DNA of 64,000 nt from an uncultured Pelagibacteraceae bacterium (GTDB taxonomy: Bacteria > Pseudomonadota > Alphaproteobacteria > Pelagibacterales > Pelagibacteraceae): positions 1 through 64,000 of the forward strand of contig CACJXK010000007.1 of the NCBI GenBank assembly GCA_902597335.1. Direction: 5' to 3'. A program made the position numbers and the translations under genes. Below are positions 1-9,135 of the stretch, in pieces (within the stretch, counting starts at the first letter, position 1; each line of letters starts with the position of its first letter). The notes below the pieces were generated by a model. The model worked only from the letters and a program-made list of their open reading frames with translations, did no database searches and was not told the DNA's origin.

Positions 1-207
1 TTTTGTTGGCCATCCTAAAGTACTGACCTCTTTAATATTTTCTGTTAAAAAATTATAATTTTCATTTGAAATGGCAATAGTTCTAACAGTTTTTTTCGTT
101 AATTGTTGATGAGTTTGTGAAATAATATCAACACTTATCTTCTTCTTGATTAAAATGTTTGCTAAAACAAGATTAGTTAAATTGTTTCCTATAAGGCAAA
201 TATTCAT
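1..207 (-). CDS. UbiH/UbiF-family FAD monooxygenase, N-terminal fragment
   Basis: The first 69 codons of a gene that runs off the left edge; the ATG is at 205-207. The residues RTIAIS near position 40, followed by a LTENI helix, match the 'RTtALs...fLe' segment of ubiquinone-biosynthesis hydroxylases (UbiH/UbiF/UbiL), which use FAD and O2 to hydroxylate the quinone ring. The usual N-terminal dinucleotide-binding motif GxGxxG is poor here (GNNLTN at residues 7-12). It is divergent from ftsK with a 63-bp gap that must hold both promoters. Family assignment rests on a short fragment; another flavoprotein hydroxylase is possible. Confidence 0.6.
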   Translation of the reverse strand, partial: MNICLIGNNLTNLVLANILIKKKISVDIISQTHQQLTKKTVRTIAISNENYNFLTENIKEVSTLGWPTK

Positions 208-270
208 AATATTATTTAATTTTATCAACAAAAATTAAATGATACAAAGTGACAAATCATTAATAACAAA

Positions 271-2358
271 ATGAAAATTAAAAATTTTGTAGAAAAAACA
301 AGCAATTTTCTTGTTAAAAGACTATCTGAATTAGTGGGCATAATACTACTTGGGTCTTCAATATTGTTATTCACATCGCTAGTCAGTTATTCACCAGAAG
401 ACCCTAACTTTATTTTTCCAGAAAATGCTGAAATAAAAAATTTGTTAGGTGCTAAAGGAAGTTATGCATCTGATATTTTATATCAATCAATAGGATTTAT
501 CTCGTTATTAGTACCTATTTCATTTATTTTCATCTCGTTATCAGTAATAATTGAAAAAAAAATTCTACATATTTTAGAAGGTTTATTTTTTATAATTTTA
601 TATTCAATTACAGGAGCATTATTTTTTACAGTTTTCCATACCGAAACGTATTGGCTCACAATTAATGGTAATAACGGATTTTTGGGTAACTTATTTGAGG
701 AAACTTTTTTTATAGATTTAGTTAATTTTAATCGCACAATTAGTTACATTACTTTAATTATTTTGATATTATTATTTTTTCTTTTAAGTATTAAATTTAA
801 AATAAATAATATTGAATTTATTGTAAAAATTTTTAGAAAATATAAAAGAGAAATACCTAAAAATGTTGTCGAAAATAATAATGAAAATTTATTGAGTGAA
901 ACTAACTTCACTAACAATGAAACTAGAATTCAAGAAAATTTTTCTTTTGAAAAGAATAATGAATTACCCGGAAAAAAAATAATTAAATACGAATTACCGT
1001 CTTTAGATTTTCTAAAAATTCCTAACAAAAAAGATAGAAATTTATCAGAAAACAAAATTGATGAAAAAATTTTGGAAAAAATTTTACTAGATTTTGGAGT
1101 TGAAGGAAAAGTAAAAAAAGTAAGTCAGGGCCCTGTTGTTACTTTGTATGAATTTGAACCTGCGCCTGGGGTTAAAGTCTCCAAAATAATTAATCTTTCC
1201 GAGGATATTGCTCGGAATACAAGTTCTGAGTCAGCGAGAATCGCAACCATACCTGGAAGTAATACTATAGGAATTGAATTGCCTAAACCTGAGAGAGAAA
1301 ATGTTTTTCTAAGTGAAATTATTTCTGATAGTAATTTTAAGAAAAAAGTTACTAAACTCCCAATAGCTCTTGGCAAAAGTATTTCTGGAATACCAATAAC
1401 TGGGGATTTGAGTACCATGCCACATTTACTAATAGCAGGTACAACAGGATCAGGAAAATCAGTTTGTATTAATACAATTATTTTATCACTTTTATATAAG
1501 CACTCCCCTGAAAAATGTAAATTTATATTGATTGATCCAAAAATGTTGGAGTTGTCTACGTATGAGGGGATTCCACATTTATTATGTCCAGTTATAACTG
1601 AAGCGAAAAAAGCTGCTTCTGTTCTAGGTTGGGTAGTAAAAGAAATGGAAAGTCGATACAAACTTATGACCAAAGTAGGTGTAAGAAATATAGACGGATA
1701 TAACGAAAAGCATAAGATTTCTATGCCATATATAGTTGTTATTGTTGATGAAATGTCAGACTTAATGCTTGTTGCAGGTAAGGATATAGAAAACTATATC
1801 CAAAAACTATCTCAAATGGCAAGAGCTGCTGGAATACATATTATAATGGCCACACAAAGACCGAGTGTCGATGTTATTACAGGAACTATAAAGGCTAATT
1901 TTCCTACTAGAATATCTTTCCAAGTAACATCCAAAATTGATAGCAGAACAATTCTTGGTGAACAGGGTGCAGAGCAGCTTCTTGGAAAAGGGGATATGCT
2001 TTATATGACTTCAGCAAATAGAGTGACTAGAATTCATGCCCCATTTGTATCGGAGGGAGAAATTGAAAAAATAAATAATTTTCTTAGAAACCAAGCAGAA
2101 CCAGATTATGTAAATGAAATTCTTAATTTTGCTGATGAAAAAGAAAGGGACAACGACTCAAAAGATAACGAAAATCTTGACGAATTATACAATACAGCAT
2201 TAGAAATTGTAAGATCTGAAAGAAAAGCGTCAACATCCTTTTTACAAAGAAAGCTACAGATTGGATACAATAGAGCAGCTAGAATAGTGGATCAAATGGA
2301 GGCAAATGGTGTAGTAAGTCCAGCAAATCATGTCGGTAAAAGAGAAGTTCTTAAATGA
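271..2358 (+). CDS. ftsK: DNA translocase FtsK
   Basis: Septum-anchored ATP-driven DNA pump that clears and resolves the chromosome terminus at division. Four to five hydrophobic membrane segments fill roughly residues 15-180, followed by a short charged linker (about 185-260), much shorter than the E. coli linker. The RecA-like motor has a Walker A motif AGTTGSGKS at 389-397 and a Walker B segment ending in VDEM near 492-495. Residues about 628-695 form the winged-helix gamma domain that reads KOPS sites. At 695 aa it is a compact FtsK. Its stop overlaps the lolA start by 4 bp (ATGA). Confidence 0.97.
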   Translation: MKIKNFVEKTSNFLVKRLSELVGIILLGSSILLFTSLVSYSPEDPNFIFPENAEIKNLLGAKGSYASDILYQSIGFISLLVPISFIFISLSVIIEKKILHILEGLFFIILYSITGALFFTVFHTETYWLTINGNNGFLGNLFEETFFIDLVNFNRTISYITLIILILLFFLLSIKFKINNIEFIVKIFRKYKREIPKNVVENNNENLLSETNFTNNETRIQENFSFEKNNELPGKKIIKYELPSLDFLKIPNKKDRNLSENKIDEKILEKILLDFGVEGKVKKVSQGPVVTLYEFEPAPGVKVSKIINLSEDIARNTSSESARIATIPGSNTIGIELPKPERENVFLSEIISDSNFKKKVTKLPIALGKSISGIPITGDLSTMPHLLIAGTTGSGKSVCINTIILSLLYKHSPEKCKFILIDPKMLELSTYEGIPHLLCPVITEAKKAASVLGWVVKEMESRYKLMTKVGVRNIDGYNEKHKISMPYIVVIVDEMSDLMLVAGKDIENYIQKLSQMARAAGIHIIMATQRPSVDVITGTIKANFPTRISFQVTSKIDSRTILGEQGAEQLLGKGDMLYMTSANRVTRIHAPFVSEGEIEKINNFLRNQAEPDYVNEILNFADEKERDNDSKDNENLDELYNTALEIVRSERKASTSFLQRKLQIGYNRAARIVDQMEANGVVSPANHVGKREVLK

Positions 2359-2915
2359 AAAAATATTTAATCATCTTATTTATTTTTTTTTTTACTTTAA
2401 ATTCTAAGAGCTTCTCAAATCAAAAAATAATTGATCAGTTAAAAAGTATTAATTCCTTGGAGTTTAAATTCATACAAAAAATAGATAATAATAATATTGA
2501 GACAGGAGAATGTATAATATTGTACCCTAAGAAAATTCTGTGTAAATATAACGACTTATATAATAAAGTATTAGTTTCAAATGGCAAATCACTAATTATA
2601 AATTCCGATAAAATAAAAAATTATTACAGATACCCTTTAGATAAAACACCTTTAAATATTATTCTAGATAAAGAATTCTTAATTTCTAAAATGGATAACT
2701 TAATAGAAGATGAAACATATCCCTTTTACCATGTATATAACTTCAATCATGATAATATTTTAATAAAAGTTTTTTTTGATAAGAAAAGATTTGAATTAAT
2801 TGGCTGGGAAACAAGAGATATATATCAAAATCTAGTTCAAACTTTTATAAGTGATATCAAAACTAATATTAAAGTTGAAGAAAAAATTTTTTCAATACAA
2901 AGATATATTAATTAA
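2355..2915 (+). CDS. lolA: Outer-membrane lipoprotein carrier protein LolA
   Basis: Periplasmic chaperone that carries lipoproteins from the LolCDE transporter to the outer membrane. The N-terminus is a signal peptide (MKK, then a hydrophobic run to about residue 20). The mature part shows the LolA pattern LEFKFIQ...GECIILYPKKILCKY, and the length (186 aa) fits the family. ATGA overlap with ftsK suggests coupled translation; the ftsK-lolA pair is common in alphaproteobacteria. The last 8 bp overlap the convergent GNAT gene. Confidence 0.85.
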   Translation: MKKYLIILFIFFFTLNSKSFSNQKIIDQLKSINSLEFKFIQKIDNNNIETGECIILYPKKILCKYNDLYNKVLVSNGKSLIINSDKIKNYYRYPLDKTPLNIILDKEFLISKMDNLIEDETYPFYHVYNFNHDNILIKVFFDKKRFELIGWETRDIYQNLVQTFISDIKTNIKVEEKIFSIQRYIN

Positions 2916-3420
2916 TATCAATATTAATTTTTTCAGATTTAAATATTTTCATACCTCTTGCTAAATAGTTTTTAATTGCATTTTCGTGATCTAATGAACA
3001 TGTATGAAGCCACACTCTTGACATTCCATCTTTAAACAAATTGTTAATAGCCTCTGAAAGCAAATAACCTCCACATTTTTTGCCAAAATATTCTTCCAAA
3101 ATTCCAAAATAAGCTATCTCAGAATGATCATGATCCTTATCTGTTATGGTCTCATAATATCCAACCAAGTTACTATTATCCTTTAAAACATAGGTTTTTA
3201 CCCTTGGATTTTCAACGTATTCAACCCATTTTTTATCTTCCCAAACCAATCTATCTATCCATCTGTGTTTCTTTCCAATTTGTCTATAAAAAAACTTGTT
3301 CAGTTGAAAATCAGGCGGATCAACTTCACTTATTTTAAAGTTAGGTCCAGGACTCTTTGATCGATTTAGATTTTTTATTGAATTTATTTCTAGAAAACTT
3401 CTGTCTACATTTATAATCAC
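2908..3420 (-). CDS. GNAT-family N-acetyltransferase
   Basis: Acyl-CoA-dependent N-acetyltransferase fold; substrate unknown. The acetyl-CoA loop (motif A) is FGKKCGGYL at about 112-120, preceded by the beta-4 strand SEIAYFGI. Motif B is SLDHENAIKNYLARGM at 142-157. The start is a GTG at 3418-3420 that overlaps the HIT gene stop, so this is the last gene of the hisE-mcl-mtkA-mtkB-hit operon. It resembles short GNAT proteins of alphaproteobacteria that lie beside HIT or his genes. The role in this operon is not evident. Confidence 0.8.
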   Translation of the reverse strand: MIINVDRSFLEINSIKNLNRSKSPGPNFKISEVDPPDFQLNKFFYRQIGKKHRWIDRLVWEDKKWVEYVENPRVKTYVLKDNSNLVGYYETITDKDHDHSEIAYFGILEEYFGKKCGGYLLSEAINNLFKDGMSRVWLHTCSLDHENAIKNYLARGMKIFKSEKINIDIN

Positions 3421-3782
3421 GAGACCATTTTACCAATTTTCTCTCCGCCAAACAAATGAAAATGTAAATGTGGAACCTCTTGTCCTCCATTCTCACTTAT
3501 GTTTGCTAGTGCTCTATATCCTTTACCAGTATCAACAGATATATTTAATTTTTTTGCAACAGTATTAATACCTTTAAGTAATCCAACCATTTCTTCTGGT
3601 GATGCATTTTGACTAAAATCATCTAAGTCAATATATTTACCTTTAGGAATTACTAGTACGTGAATTTTTTTTTGTGGATTTATATCGTGGAAAGATAAAA
3701 CAAATTCATCCTCATAAATTTTATTACAAGGTATTTCGTTTCTTAATATTTTAGCAAATATATTATTATCATCGTAACTCAT
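3417..3782 (-). CDS. HIT-family nucleotide hydrolase (HinT-like)
   Basis: Histidine-triad protein, in this family usually a hydrolase of purine nucleoside phosphoramidates or aminoacyl-adenylates. The triad HLHFH lies at residues 105-109, with a following LFGG loop. The N-terminal half contains the typical IFAKILRNEIPCNKIYED stretch. At 121 aa it has normal length. It starts 2 bp after mtkB and overlaps the GNAT start, so it is co-transcribed with the malyl-CoA genes. Confidence 0.93.
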   Translation of the reverse strand: MSYDDNNIFAKILRNEIPCNKIYEDEFVLSFHDINPQKKIHVLVIPKGKYIDLDDFSQNASPEEMVGLLKGINTVAKKLNISVDTGKGYRALANISENGGQEVPHLHFHLFGGEKIGKMVS

Positions 3783-3784
3783 AA

Positions 3785-4672
3785 TTACATTTTTTCTAAG
3801 ACTGCTTTTACTGTATCTCCCATAACAGACGGATTTTTAGAAATTGTAATTCCACATTCTTTCAAAATTTCAACTTTTTCAATTGCACTTTCCCCATATG
3901 CTGAAACTATTGCTCCAGCGTGACCCATCACTCTTCCTTTTGGAGCAGTCAAACCAGCTATATAGGCTATGACTGGTTTTTTCATATTTTCTTTTGCAAA
4001 TTCACCAGCAGCTACTTCTTGAGGACCGCCAATTTCACCTATCATTAAAATTGCGTCTGTTTCATCATCTGTTTCAAACTTCTCTATAATATCTCTAAAT
4101 GAACTACCATTTATTGGATCTCCTCCAATACCCACACTTGTTGAAACTCCAATGTTTAAATTTTTGAGTTGTTGAGCTGCTTCATATCCTAATGTTCCTG
4201 ATCTACTTATAATCCCAATTCTTCCCTCTTTGTAAATATGTCCTGGCATTATTCCTAACATTGATTTTCCAGGACTAATAATCCCTGCACAATTGGGTCC
4301 TACCAAAGTCATTTTAGAACTTTTCGTATATCTTCTCATATATCTTTTTATTCTGATCATGTCGTGAGAAGGTATTCCATCTACAATTGCAACACATGTT
4401 TTAATTCCAGCATCTGCAGCCTCCATTGCTGAGTCTGCTGCAAAAGCTGGAGGCACAAATAAAATTGATGCATCTGCATCAGTTTCGCTAACTGCATCCT
4501 TAACTGTATTGAATACTGGTAAATTTAGATGTTTTGAACCACCCTTTCCTGGGGTTACTCCACCAACAACATTTGAACCATACTCGATCATCTCCTCTGC
4601 ATGAAAAGATCCCATTTTACCAGTAAAACCCTGAATAATTATCTTGCTTTTTTTATCTATTAATACTGTCAT
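3785..4672 (-). CDS. mtkB: Malate-CoA ligase alpha subunit (MtkB-like; SucD superfamily)
   Basis: CoA- and phosphate-binding subunit of an ADP-forming acyl-CoA ligase. The N-terminal Rossmann part has QGFTGKMGSFHA and YGSNVVGGVTPGKGG; the phosphohistidine is H251 in MGHAGAI. Stretches such as FVPPAFAADSAMEAADAG, VGPNCAGIISPGKSMLGIMPG and SVGIGGDPINGSSF agree, from memory, better with methylotroph malate thiokinase MtkB than with housekeeping SucD. The neighbouring malyl-CoA lyase supports malate + ATP + CoA to malyl-CoA. Succinyl-CoA synthetase activity cannot be excluded. Three bp separate it from mtkA. Confidence 0.8.
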   Translation of the reverse strand: MTVLIDKKSKIIIQGFTGKMGSFHAEEMIEYGSNVVGGVTPGKGGSKHLNLPVFNTVKDAVSETDADASILFVPPAFAADSAMEAADAGIKTCVAIVDGIPSHDMIRIKRYMRRYTKSSKMTLVGPNCAGIISPGKSMLGIMPGHIYKEGRIGIISRSGTLGYEAAQQLKNLNIGVSTSVGIGGDPINGSSFRDIIEKFETDDETDAILMIGEIGGPQEVAAGEFAKENMKKPVIAYIAGLTAPKGRVMGHAGAIVSAYGESAIEKVEILKECGITISKNPSVMGDTVKAVLEKM

Positions 4673-4675
4673 GAT

Positions 4676-5839
4676 CTAACCCTTTAGAGCTGCAACCGCT
4701 TTGTTGGCTGCATCTTCAAGCGTGTTTGCTTCTATATAGTTAATCTTACTTTCCTTTAAAATTTTGTTTCCTTTTTCTACATTTGTACCTGCTAATCTAA
4801 TTACCAATGGAACGTTAACCTCAATTTTTTTGAGGGCTTCTACTATTCCTTCCGCAACCCAATCACATCTATTTATACCAGCAAAAATATTTACAAGAAT
4901 TACTTTAACTTTTTCATCCATTGTAACTAATTTAAATGCTTTAACTATTTTTTCTGGCGTAGCACCGCCTCCAACATCTAAAAAGTTAGCAGGACTTCCT
5001 CCAGCTAATTTAATCATATCCATCGATGCCATTGCTAGACCTGCACCATTTATTATATTACCAATATTCCCATCTAAACTTACATAGTTCAAACCTCTAT
5101 CTGATGCAAAAACTTCTTTTGAATCTTCTTGAGTTTTATCTCTTAGCTCTGAAACTTGGTTTCTTCTAAACATTGCATTGTTATCAAAACTCATTTTACA
5201 ATCTAAAGCTAAAATTTGTTTTTGTTTAGAAATTACTAGTGGATTAACTTCAACCATAGTTGCATCTAATTCACTAAAGGCTTTATAACATCCAATAATA
5301 GTTTCAGATGCCCTTCTAATTAAATCAGGATCAATACCCAAACCAAATGCTAGTTCTCTAGCCTGAAAACTTTGCATTCCAACAGCAACTTCAATTTTCG
5401 ATCTAATTATAGTTTCTGGTTTTTCTTTTGAAATTTCCTCCACACTCATGCCACCCTCTGTTGATGCAACAACCATAATACTTTCAGAGCTTCTATCAAA
5501 TACTAAGCCAAGGTAGAGCTCTCGTTCAATATCCGTTGCTTCCTCGATATAAATTCTATTTACAATTTTTCCTTCGGGTCCTGTTTGATTTGTAACTAAC
5601 TTTTTTCCTAACAATTTATCCGTAGCCTGGGCAACTTCTAAAGGAGTATCGCAAACAATTATTCCTCCAGCTTTTCCTCTGGCACCTGAATGAATTTGTG
5701 CTTTTACAACCCATTTTGATCCACCAATTTCTCTAGCCTTATTCTCTGCATTCTCTGGACTATATACTATTCCACCTCTTGGAATTGTAACTCCAAAATC
5801 TGAAAGTATTTTTTTAGCTTGGTATTCGTGAATATCCAT
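4676..5839 (-). CDS. mtkA: Malate-CoA ligase beta subunit (MtkA-like; SucC superfamily)
   Basis: ATP-grasp subunit of the acyl-CoA ligase. The N-terminal grasp domain begins MDIHEYQAKKIL and contains VVKAQIHSGARGKAGG at about 43-58. The C-terminal part has FLDVGGGATPEKI and VNIFAGINRCDWVAEG. The segments AGINRCDWVAEG and RLAGTNVEKGNKIL match Methylorubrum MtkA as I remember it, where SucC has GGIVRCDLIADG and RLEGNNAELG. At 387 aa it is full length. It is 8 bp downstream of the malyl-CoA lyase, as in serine-cycle operons. The alternative reading is SucC. Confidence 0.8.
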   Translation of the reverse strand: MDIHEYQAKKILSDFGVTIPRGGIVYSPENAENKAREIGGSKWVVKAQIHSGARGKAGGIIVCDTPLEVAQATDKLLGKKLVTNQTGPEGKIVNRIYIEEATDIERELYLGLVFDRSSESIMVVASTEGGMSVEEISKEKPETIIRSKIEVAVGMQSFQARELAFGLGIDPDLIRRASETIIGCYKAFSELDATMVEVNPLVISKQKQILALDCKMSFDNNAMFRRNQVSELRDKTQEDSKEVFASDRGLNYVSLDGNIGNIINGAGLAMASMDMIKLAGGSPANFLDVGGGATPEKIVKAFKLVTMDEKVKVILVNIFAGINRCDWVAEGIVEALKKIEVNVPLVIRLAGTNVEKGNKILKESKINYIEANTLEDAANKAVAALKG

Positions 5840-5847
5840 AATTTTAT

Positions 5848-6786
5848 TTATTTATTATGGATTAACTTATCTATATTTACAATATTTTCAGCCATCCTAG
5901 CTGATGCAGCATCAATCATCCTGCCATCAAGTTGAGCAGCTCCCTTACCTTCTTTTGCGGCTTTTGCTAGTTCTTCCAAGATCCTTTTAGCCTTAGTTAC
6001 TTCAGCCTCAGGGGGAGAAAATACTTTATTTGCAAGCTCAATTTGACTAGGATGTATGGCCCACTTTCCCTCTATACCAATTGCAGCTCCTCTTTTTGCA
6101 GCATCTGTATATGAGTCAGGATCATTAAAATCTCCAAATGGACCATCAATTGCTCTAAGTCCATATGCTCTACAAGTCATTACTAATTCTGATAACCCAT
6201 GATGCCATTGGTCACCTGGATAATTAGGATTTAGTCCACCTATAACTGTTGTCCTAGCCCTTAAGCTTGCAGCATAATCTGCAACGCCAAAATGTAAAGC
6301 TTCAAGTCTTTCACTTGAAGTTGCAATTTCTTTGATATTAGACATGCCTAAAGCTGTCTCTATTAAACACTCAATTCCAATTTTATTTTTTAATTTTTTG
6401 TTTGTTTCAATTTGAGTTAATAAACAATCAACCATATAAACATCACTAGCTGTACCAGCTTTTGGAACTAAAATTGTGTCTACATTTTCACCAGCTTGCT
6501 CAACTATTTCTATTAAATCAGCATACATATAATGAGTGTCTAAACTATTTATTCTTACAGAAATAGTTTTTCCATTTCCTCTCCAGTCCATTTCATTCAA
6601 AGCTTTAATGACATTTGCTCTTGCAATTATTTTATCATTGGGAGAAACAGCATCTTCTAAATCAAGAAAGACATAATCAGCAGGTGAACTCATGGCTTTA
6701 TCAAACATTTTAGGAGATGATCCTGGAACAGCTAATTCACTTCTTTGTAATCTTGATCTCGCAGGTTTATAAAATTTATGACTCAT
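5848..6786 (-). CDS. mcl: L-malyl-CoA/beta-methylmalyl-CoA lyase (HpcH/HpaI, CitE-like)
   Basis: Cleaves malyl-CoA to acetyl-CoA and glyoxylate, or runs in reverse; Mg-dependent TIM barrel. The N-terminus RSRLQRSELAVPGSSPKM, the metal/CoA region FLDLEDAVSPNDK, the IETALGM strand and the stretch FGVADYAASLRARTTVIGG are those of malyl-CoA lyases rather than citrate lyase beta. The C-terminus has GIEGKWAIHPSQIELAN. Its ATG overlaps the hisE stop (ATGA), and mtkA follows 8 bp later. With mtkAB it forms a malate to glyoxylate + acetyl-CoA module. Confidence 0.88.
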   Translation of the reverse strand: MSHKFYKPARSRLQRSELAVPGSSPKMFDKAMSSPADYVFLDLEDAVSPNDKIIARANVIKALNEMDWRGNGKTISVRINSLDTHYMYADLIEIVEQAGENVDTILVPKAGTASDVYMVDCLLTQIETNKKLKNKIGIECLIETALGMSNIKEIATSSERLEALHFGVADYAASLRARTTVIGGLNPNYPGDQWHHGLSELVMTCRAYGLRAIDGPFGDFNDPDSYTDAAKRGAAIGIEGKWAIHPSQIELANKVFSPPEAEVTKAKRILEELAKAAKEGKGAAQLDGRMIDAASARMAENIVNIDKLIHNK

Positions 6787-7055
6787 TTTTTTCTATTATC
6801 TAATTCGCTCATAACATCTTCAATTTTAATATTATTTGCCTCAAGATACATTATTAGATGATAAAAAACATCAGCAGCTTCATGAATTTTATTTGAATCT
6901 TCCTCTACTGCATCTATCAGTTCGTTTATTTCCTCTAGTACTTTTGATTTACTCAAAGATTTATCAGCTAACAATTTGTTAGTATAAGAACCAGATATTG
7001 GATTATTTTTTCTTTCTCTCGCAAGCAGAAATAAATCTTCTAAAATTTTTAACAT
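6783..7055 (-). CDS. hisE: Phosphoribosyl-ATP pyrophosphatase HisE
   Basis: Second step of histidine synthesis: removes pyrophosphate from PR-ATP. The all-alpha MazG-like fold is shown by SYTNKLLADKSLSKSKVLEEINELIDAV and HEAADVFYHLIMYL, with the acidic metal ligands E-E-E/D. I take the ATG at 7053-7055 (90 aa) rather than an upstream TTG at 7062-7064. It lies apart from hisF, separated by an opposite-strand oxygenase gene, and heads the malyl-CoA operon instead. Confidence 0.92.
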   Translation of the reverse strand: MLKILEDLFLLARERKNNPISGSYTNKLLADKSLSKSKVLEEINELIDAVEEDSNKIHEAADVFYHLIMYLEANNIKIEDVMSELDNRKK

Positions 7056-7116
7056 AAATAGCAAATTATAAACATATACAATTGATTATAAAAGTATAAT
7101 GTTATAAATACGTAAA

Positions 7117-7656
7117 ATGCGAGAATCTCTATATAACATAGCTCCTTTATTTAACATTGATCATATAAAAAAATTAAACAAGGTCATAAATGAAAATTTA
7201 GTCGAGGGTAATGATAAACCAAACACAAAAGCAATTAAAACATCTCAGGTCAAATTTGTAAATTTAGGAACCATTCAAGGTTTGATAATTCCTTTTTTAG
7301 ATTTTATACTTTCATCAAATACTTTTCATTATGGATTTGATCTATTTCAATTAACTGGAAGTAAAAAACTAAATTATAATACTTATCAGGAAAATGAAGA
7401 GTATACTTGGCATATTGATGCTACCCCACGCTCTCCAGTTAAGGATATAAAACTTACATGTCTTCTAAATTGCTCTGAAGAACCTTATGAAGGAGGTGAT
7501 CTTTGTTTATTTAGGGATAAAGAGATTAAAATAGAAAATTTCAATCCAGGGACAGCTATAGTTTTTCCATCATTTATCAATCATAAAGTGGAAAAAATAA
7601 CTTCTGGATCTAGAGCCAGTTTAGCAATTTGGATGAACGGGCCTAAATTTAGATAG
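7117..7656 (+). CDS. 2-oxoglutarate/Fe(II)-dependent oxygenase, PKHD (PiuC-like) type
   Basis: Double-stranded beta-helix oxygenase. The iron ligands appear as WHID (H99, D101) and H156 in SFINHKV, and R166 in GSRASLAIWMNGP binds 2-oxoglutarate. The motif order and the strand YEGGDLCLF are typical of the PiuC/PKHD and prolyl-4-hydroxylase families. The 179-aa protein has no signal peptide, so it is cytosolic. A TATAAT hexamer lies at 7095-7100, about 17 bp before the ATG. It is the only plus-strand gene between hisF and hisE, so it looks inserted. Substrate unknown. Confidence 0.82.
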   Translation: MRESLYNIAPLFNIDHIKKLNKVINENLVEGNDKPNTKAIKTSQVKFVNLGTIQGLIIPFLDFILSSNTFHYGFDLFQLTGSKKLNYNTYQENEEYTWHIDATPRSPVKDIKLTCLLNCSEEPYEGGDLCLFRDKEIKIENFNPGTAIVFPSFINHKVEKITSGSRASLAIWMNGPKFR

Positions 7657-7661
7657 AATAT

Positions 7662-8417
7662 TTAAATTCTTATTGGTACGTTTTTAGAAATCAAATATTC
7701 TTTTGCTTCTTTAATAGAGTATTTTCCGTAATGAAAAATTGACGCTGCTAATACAGCACTCGCTTTACCTAATTTAATTCCATCTACTAAGTGATCTAAA
7801 TTTCCAACTCCACCTGATGCTATTGTAGGTATGTTTACCGTAGATGAAATTTTTGACATAAGTTCAATATCATATCCAACCTGAGTTCCATCTCTATCCA
7901 TTGAAGTGACTAATAACTCACCTGCACCACTATCTTCCATTTTTTTTGCAAATTTTATTGCATCAATTCCAGTGTTATTTCTTCCTCCATGAGTAAAAAC
8001 TTCCCATTTATCTATGTTTTTTTTTGCATCTATTGCAACGACAATACATTGAGAGCCAAATTTCTTTGAGCTTTGAACTACAACATCTGCATTTTGAACA
8101 GCAGCTGTATTAATTGAAACTTTATCGGCTCCACAATTTAAAAGTTTACTTATATCGCCTACACTTCTCACTCCTCCACCAACTGTTAAAGGTACAAAAC
8201 ATTTTTTAGAAGTGTCTTTTACAACCTCATAAATTATATCTCTATTTTCATTAGAAGCAGTTATATCCAAAAAACAAATTTCATCAGCACCACCATCACT
8301 ATAAATTTTTGCTTGCTCGACTGGATCACCTGCATCTTTTAAATCTACAAAATTTATACCTTTGACAACTCTTCCATTTTTAACATCTAAGCAAGGTATA
8401 ATTCTGTTTTTAAGCAT
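7662..8417 (-). CDS. hisF: Imidazole glycerol phosphate synthase cyclase subunit HisF
   Basis: Uses ammonia from HisH to convert PRFAR into IGP and AICAR. The beta/alpha barrel keeps both catalytic aspartates, D11 (PCLDVKNG) and D130 (VAIDAKK), and two phosphate-binding loops ([15 protein letters not shown]). The 251-aa length is normal. It starts inside the end of hisA (8-bp overlap) and converges on the 2OG oxygenase gene with 5 bp between. Confidence 0.97.
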   Translation of the reverse strand: MLKNRIIPCLDVKNGRVVKGINFVDLKDAGDPVEQAKIYSDGGADEICFLDITASNENRDIIYEVVKDTSKKCFVPLTVGGGVRSVGDISKLLNCGADKVSINTAAVQNADVVVQSSKKFGSQCIVVAIDAKKNIDKWEVFTHGGRNNTGIDAIKFAKKMEDSGAGELLVTSMDRDGTQVGYDIELMSKISSTVNIPTIASGGVGNLDHLVDGIKLGKASAVLAASIFHYGKYSIKEAKEYLISKNVPIRI

Positions 8418-9135
8418 CTATTTCTTTTGCAAGTTCTTCTAATTTTATATCACCATCATATATAGCTTTGCCAACTATTATTCCCTCGATATTTTTGTTG
8501 CCCAACTCCTTTGCTTTTTTAATATCATCTATTGAAGAAACTCCACCAGAAATAATAACAGGACAATTTGAATTGTTGGCAACATTGTCTGTTTCAAAAA
8601 AATTAGGACTTAACTTCATTCCATCTCTATTAATATCTGTATAAATTAATCTACTAGCTCCATAATCATTTACATCTTTTAAGAATTCTAAAGTCTTTAG
8701 CTTAGAATTCTCCTTCCAACCGGATACAGATAAATATCCATCTTTTGCATCAAGACCTAAAGCGATCTTGCTTGGAAATTTTAGACATGCTTCTTTTAAA
8801 AAGTTTTTATCTTTTATGGCAGCACTTCCCAAAATTACTTTTTCAACGCCAGCATCAGTATATTTTTTAATACTTTCAAAGTTTCTTATACCTCCACCTA
8901 TTTCAATTTTAAGGTCAAATTTACCAACTATTTCCTCAATAACATCTATATTTACAGTCTCTCCAGTTAAAGCTCCATCTAAATCAACTATATGCAAATT
9001 TTTAAATCCATTGTCTTTATACTTTCCAGCTTGCTCAACTGGTGATATCTCATACTCAGTTTTATTATCAAAGTCTCCTTTGATTAATCTAACACATTTT
9101 TTATCTTTAATATCTATAGCAGGAAATATTTTCAT
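8410..9135 (-). CDS. hisA: ProFAR isomerase HisA
   Basis: Amadori isomerase making PRFAR for HisHF. Catalytic residues D8 (PAIDIKD) and D129 (GLDAKDG) are present, as are the barrel phosphate loops GGGIRNF and ISGGVSS. 241 aa, normal length. Its ATG overlaps the stop of the upstream FkbM methyltransferase gene by 4 bp, so the two are probably translationally coupled; the usual upstream neighbour would be hisH. Confidence 0.97.
   Translation of the reverse strand: MKIFPAIDIKDKKCVRLIKGDFDNKTEYEISPVEQAGKYKDNGFKNLHIVDLDGALTGETVNIDVIEEIVGKFDLKIEIGGGIRNFESIKKYTDAGVEKVILGSAAIKDKNFLKEACLKFPSKIALGLDAKDGYLSVSGWKENSKLKTLEFLKDVNDYGASRLIYTDINRDGMKLSPNFFETDNVANNSNCPVIISGGVSSIDDIKKAKELGNKNIEGIIVGKAIYDGDIKLEELAKEIDA

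Noticed and set aside
1125..1673. Long minus-strand open frame inside ftsK
   Set aside because: Antisense to the conserved motor domain, with no family motifs; a shadow of a real gene.
3785..5839. Plain succinyl-CoA synthetase sucCD
   Set aside because: Motifs and the neighbouring malyl-CoA lyase favour malate thiokinase, although the superfamily is the same and activity is untested.
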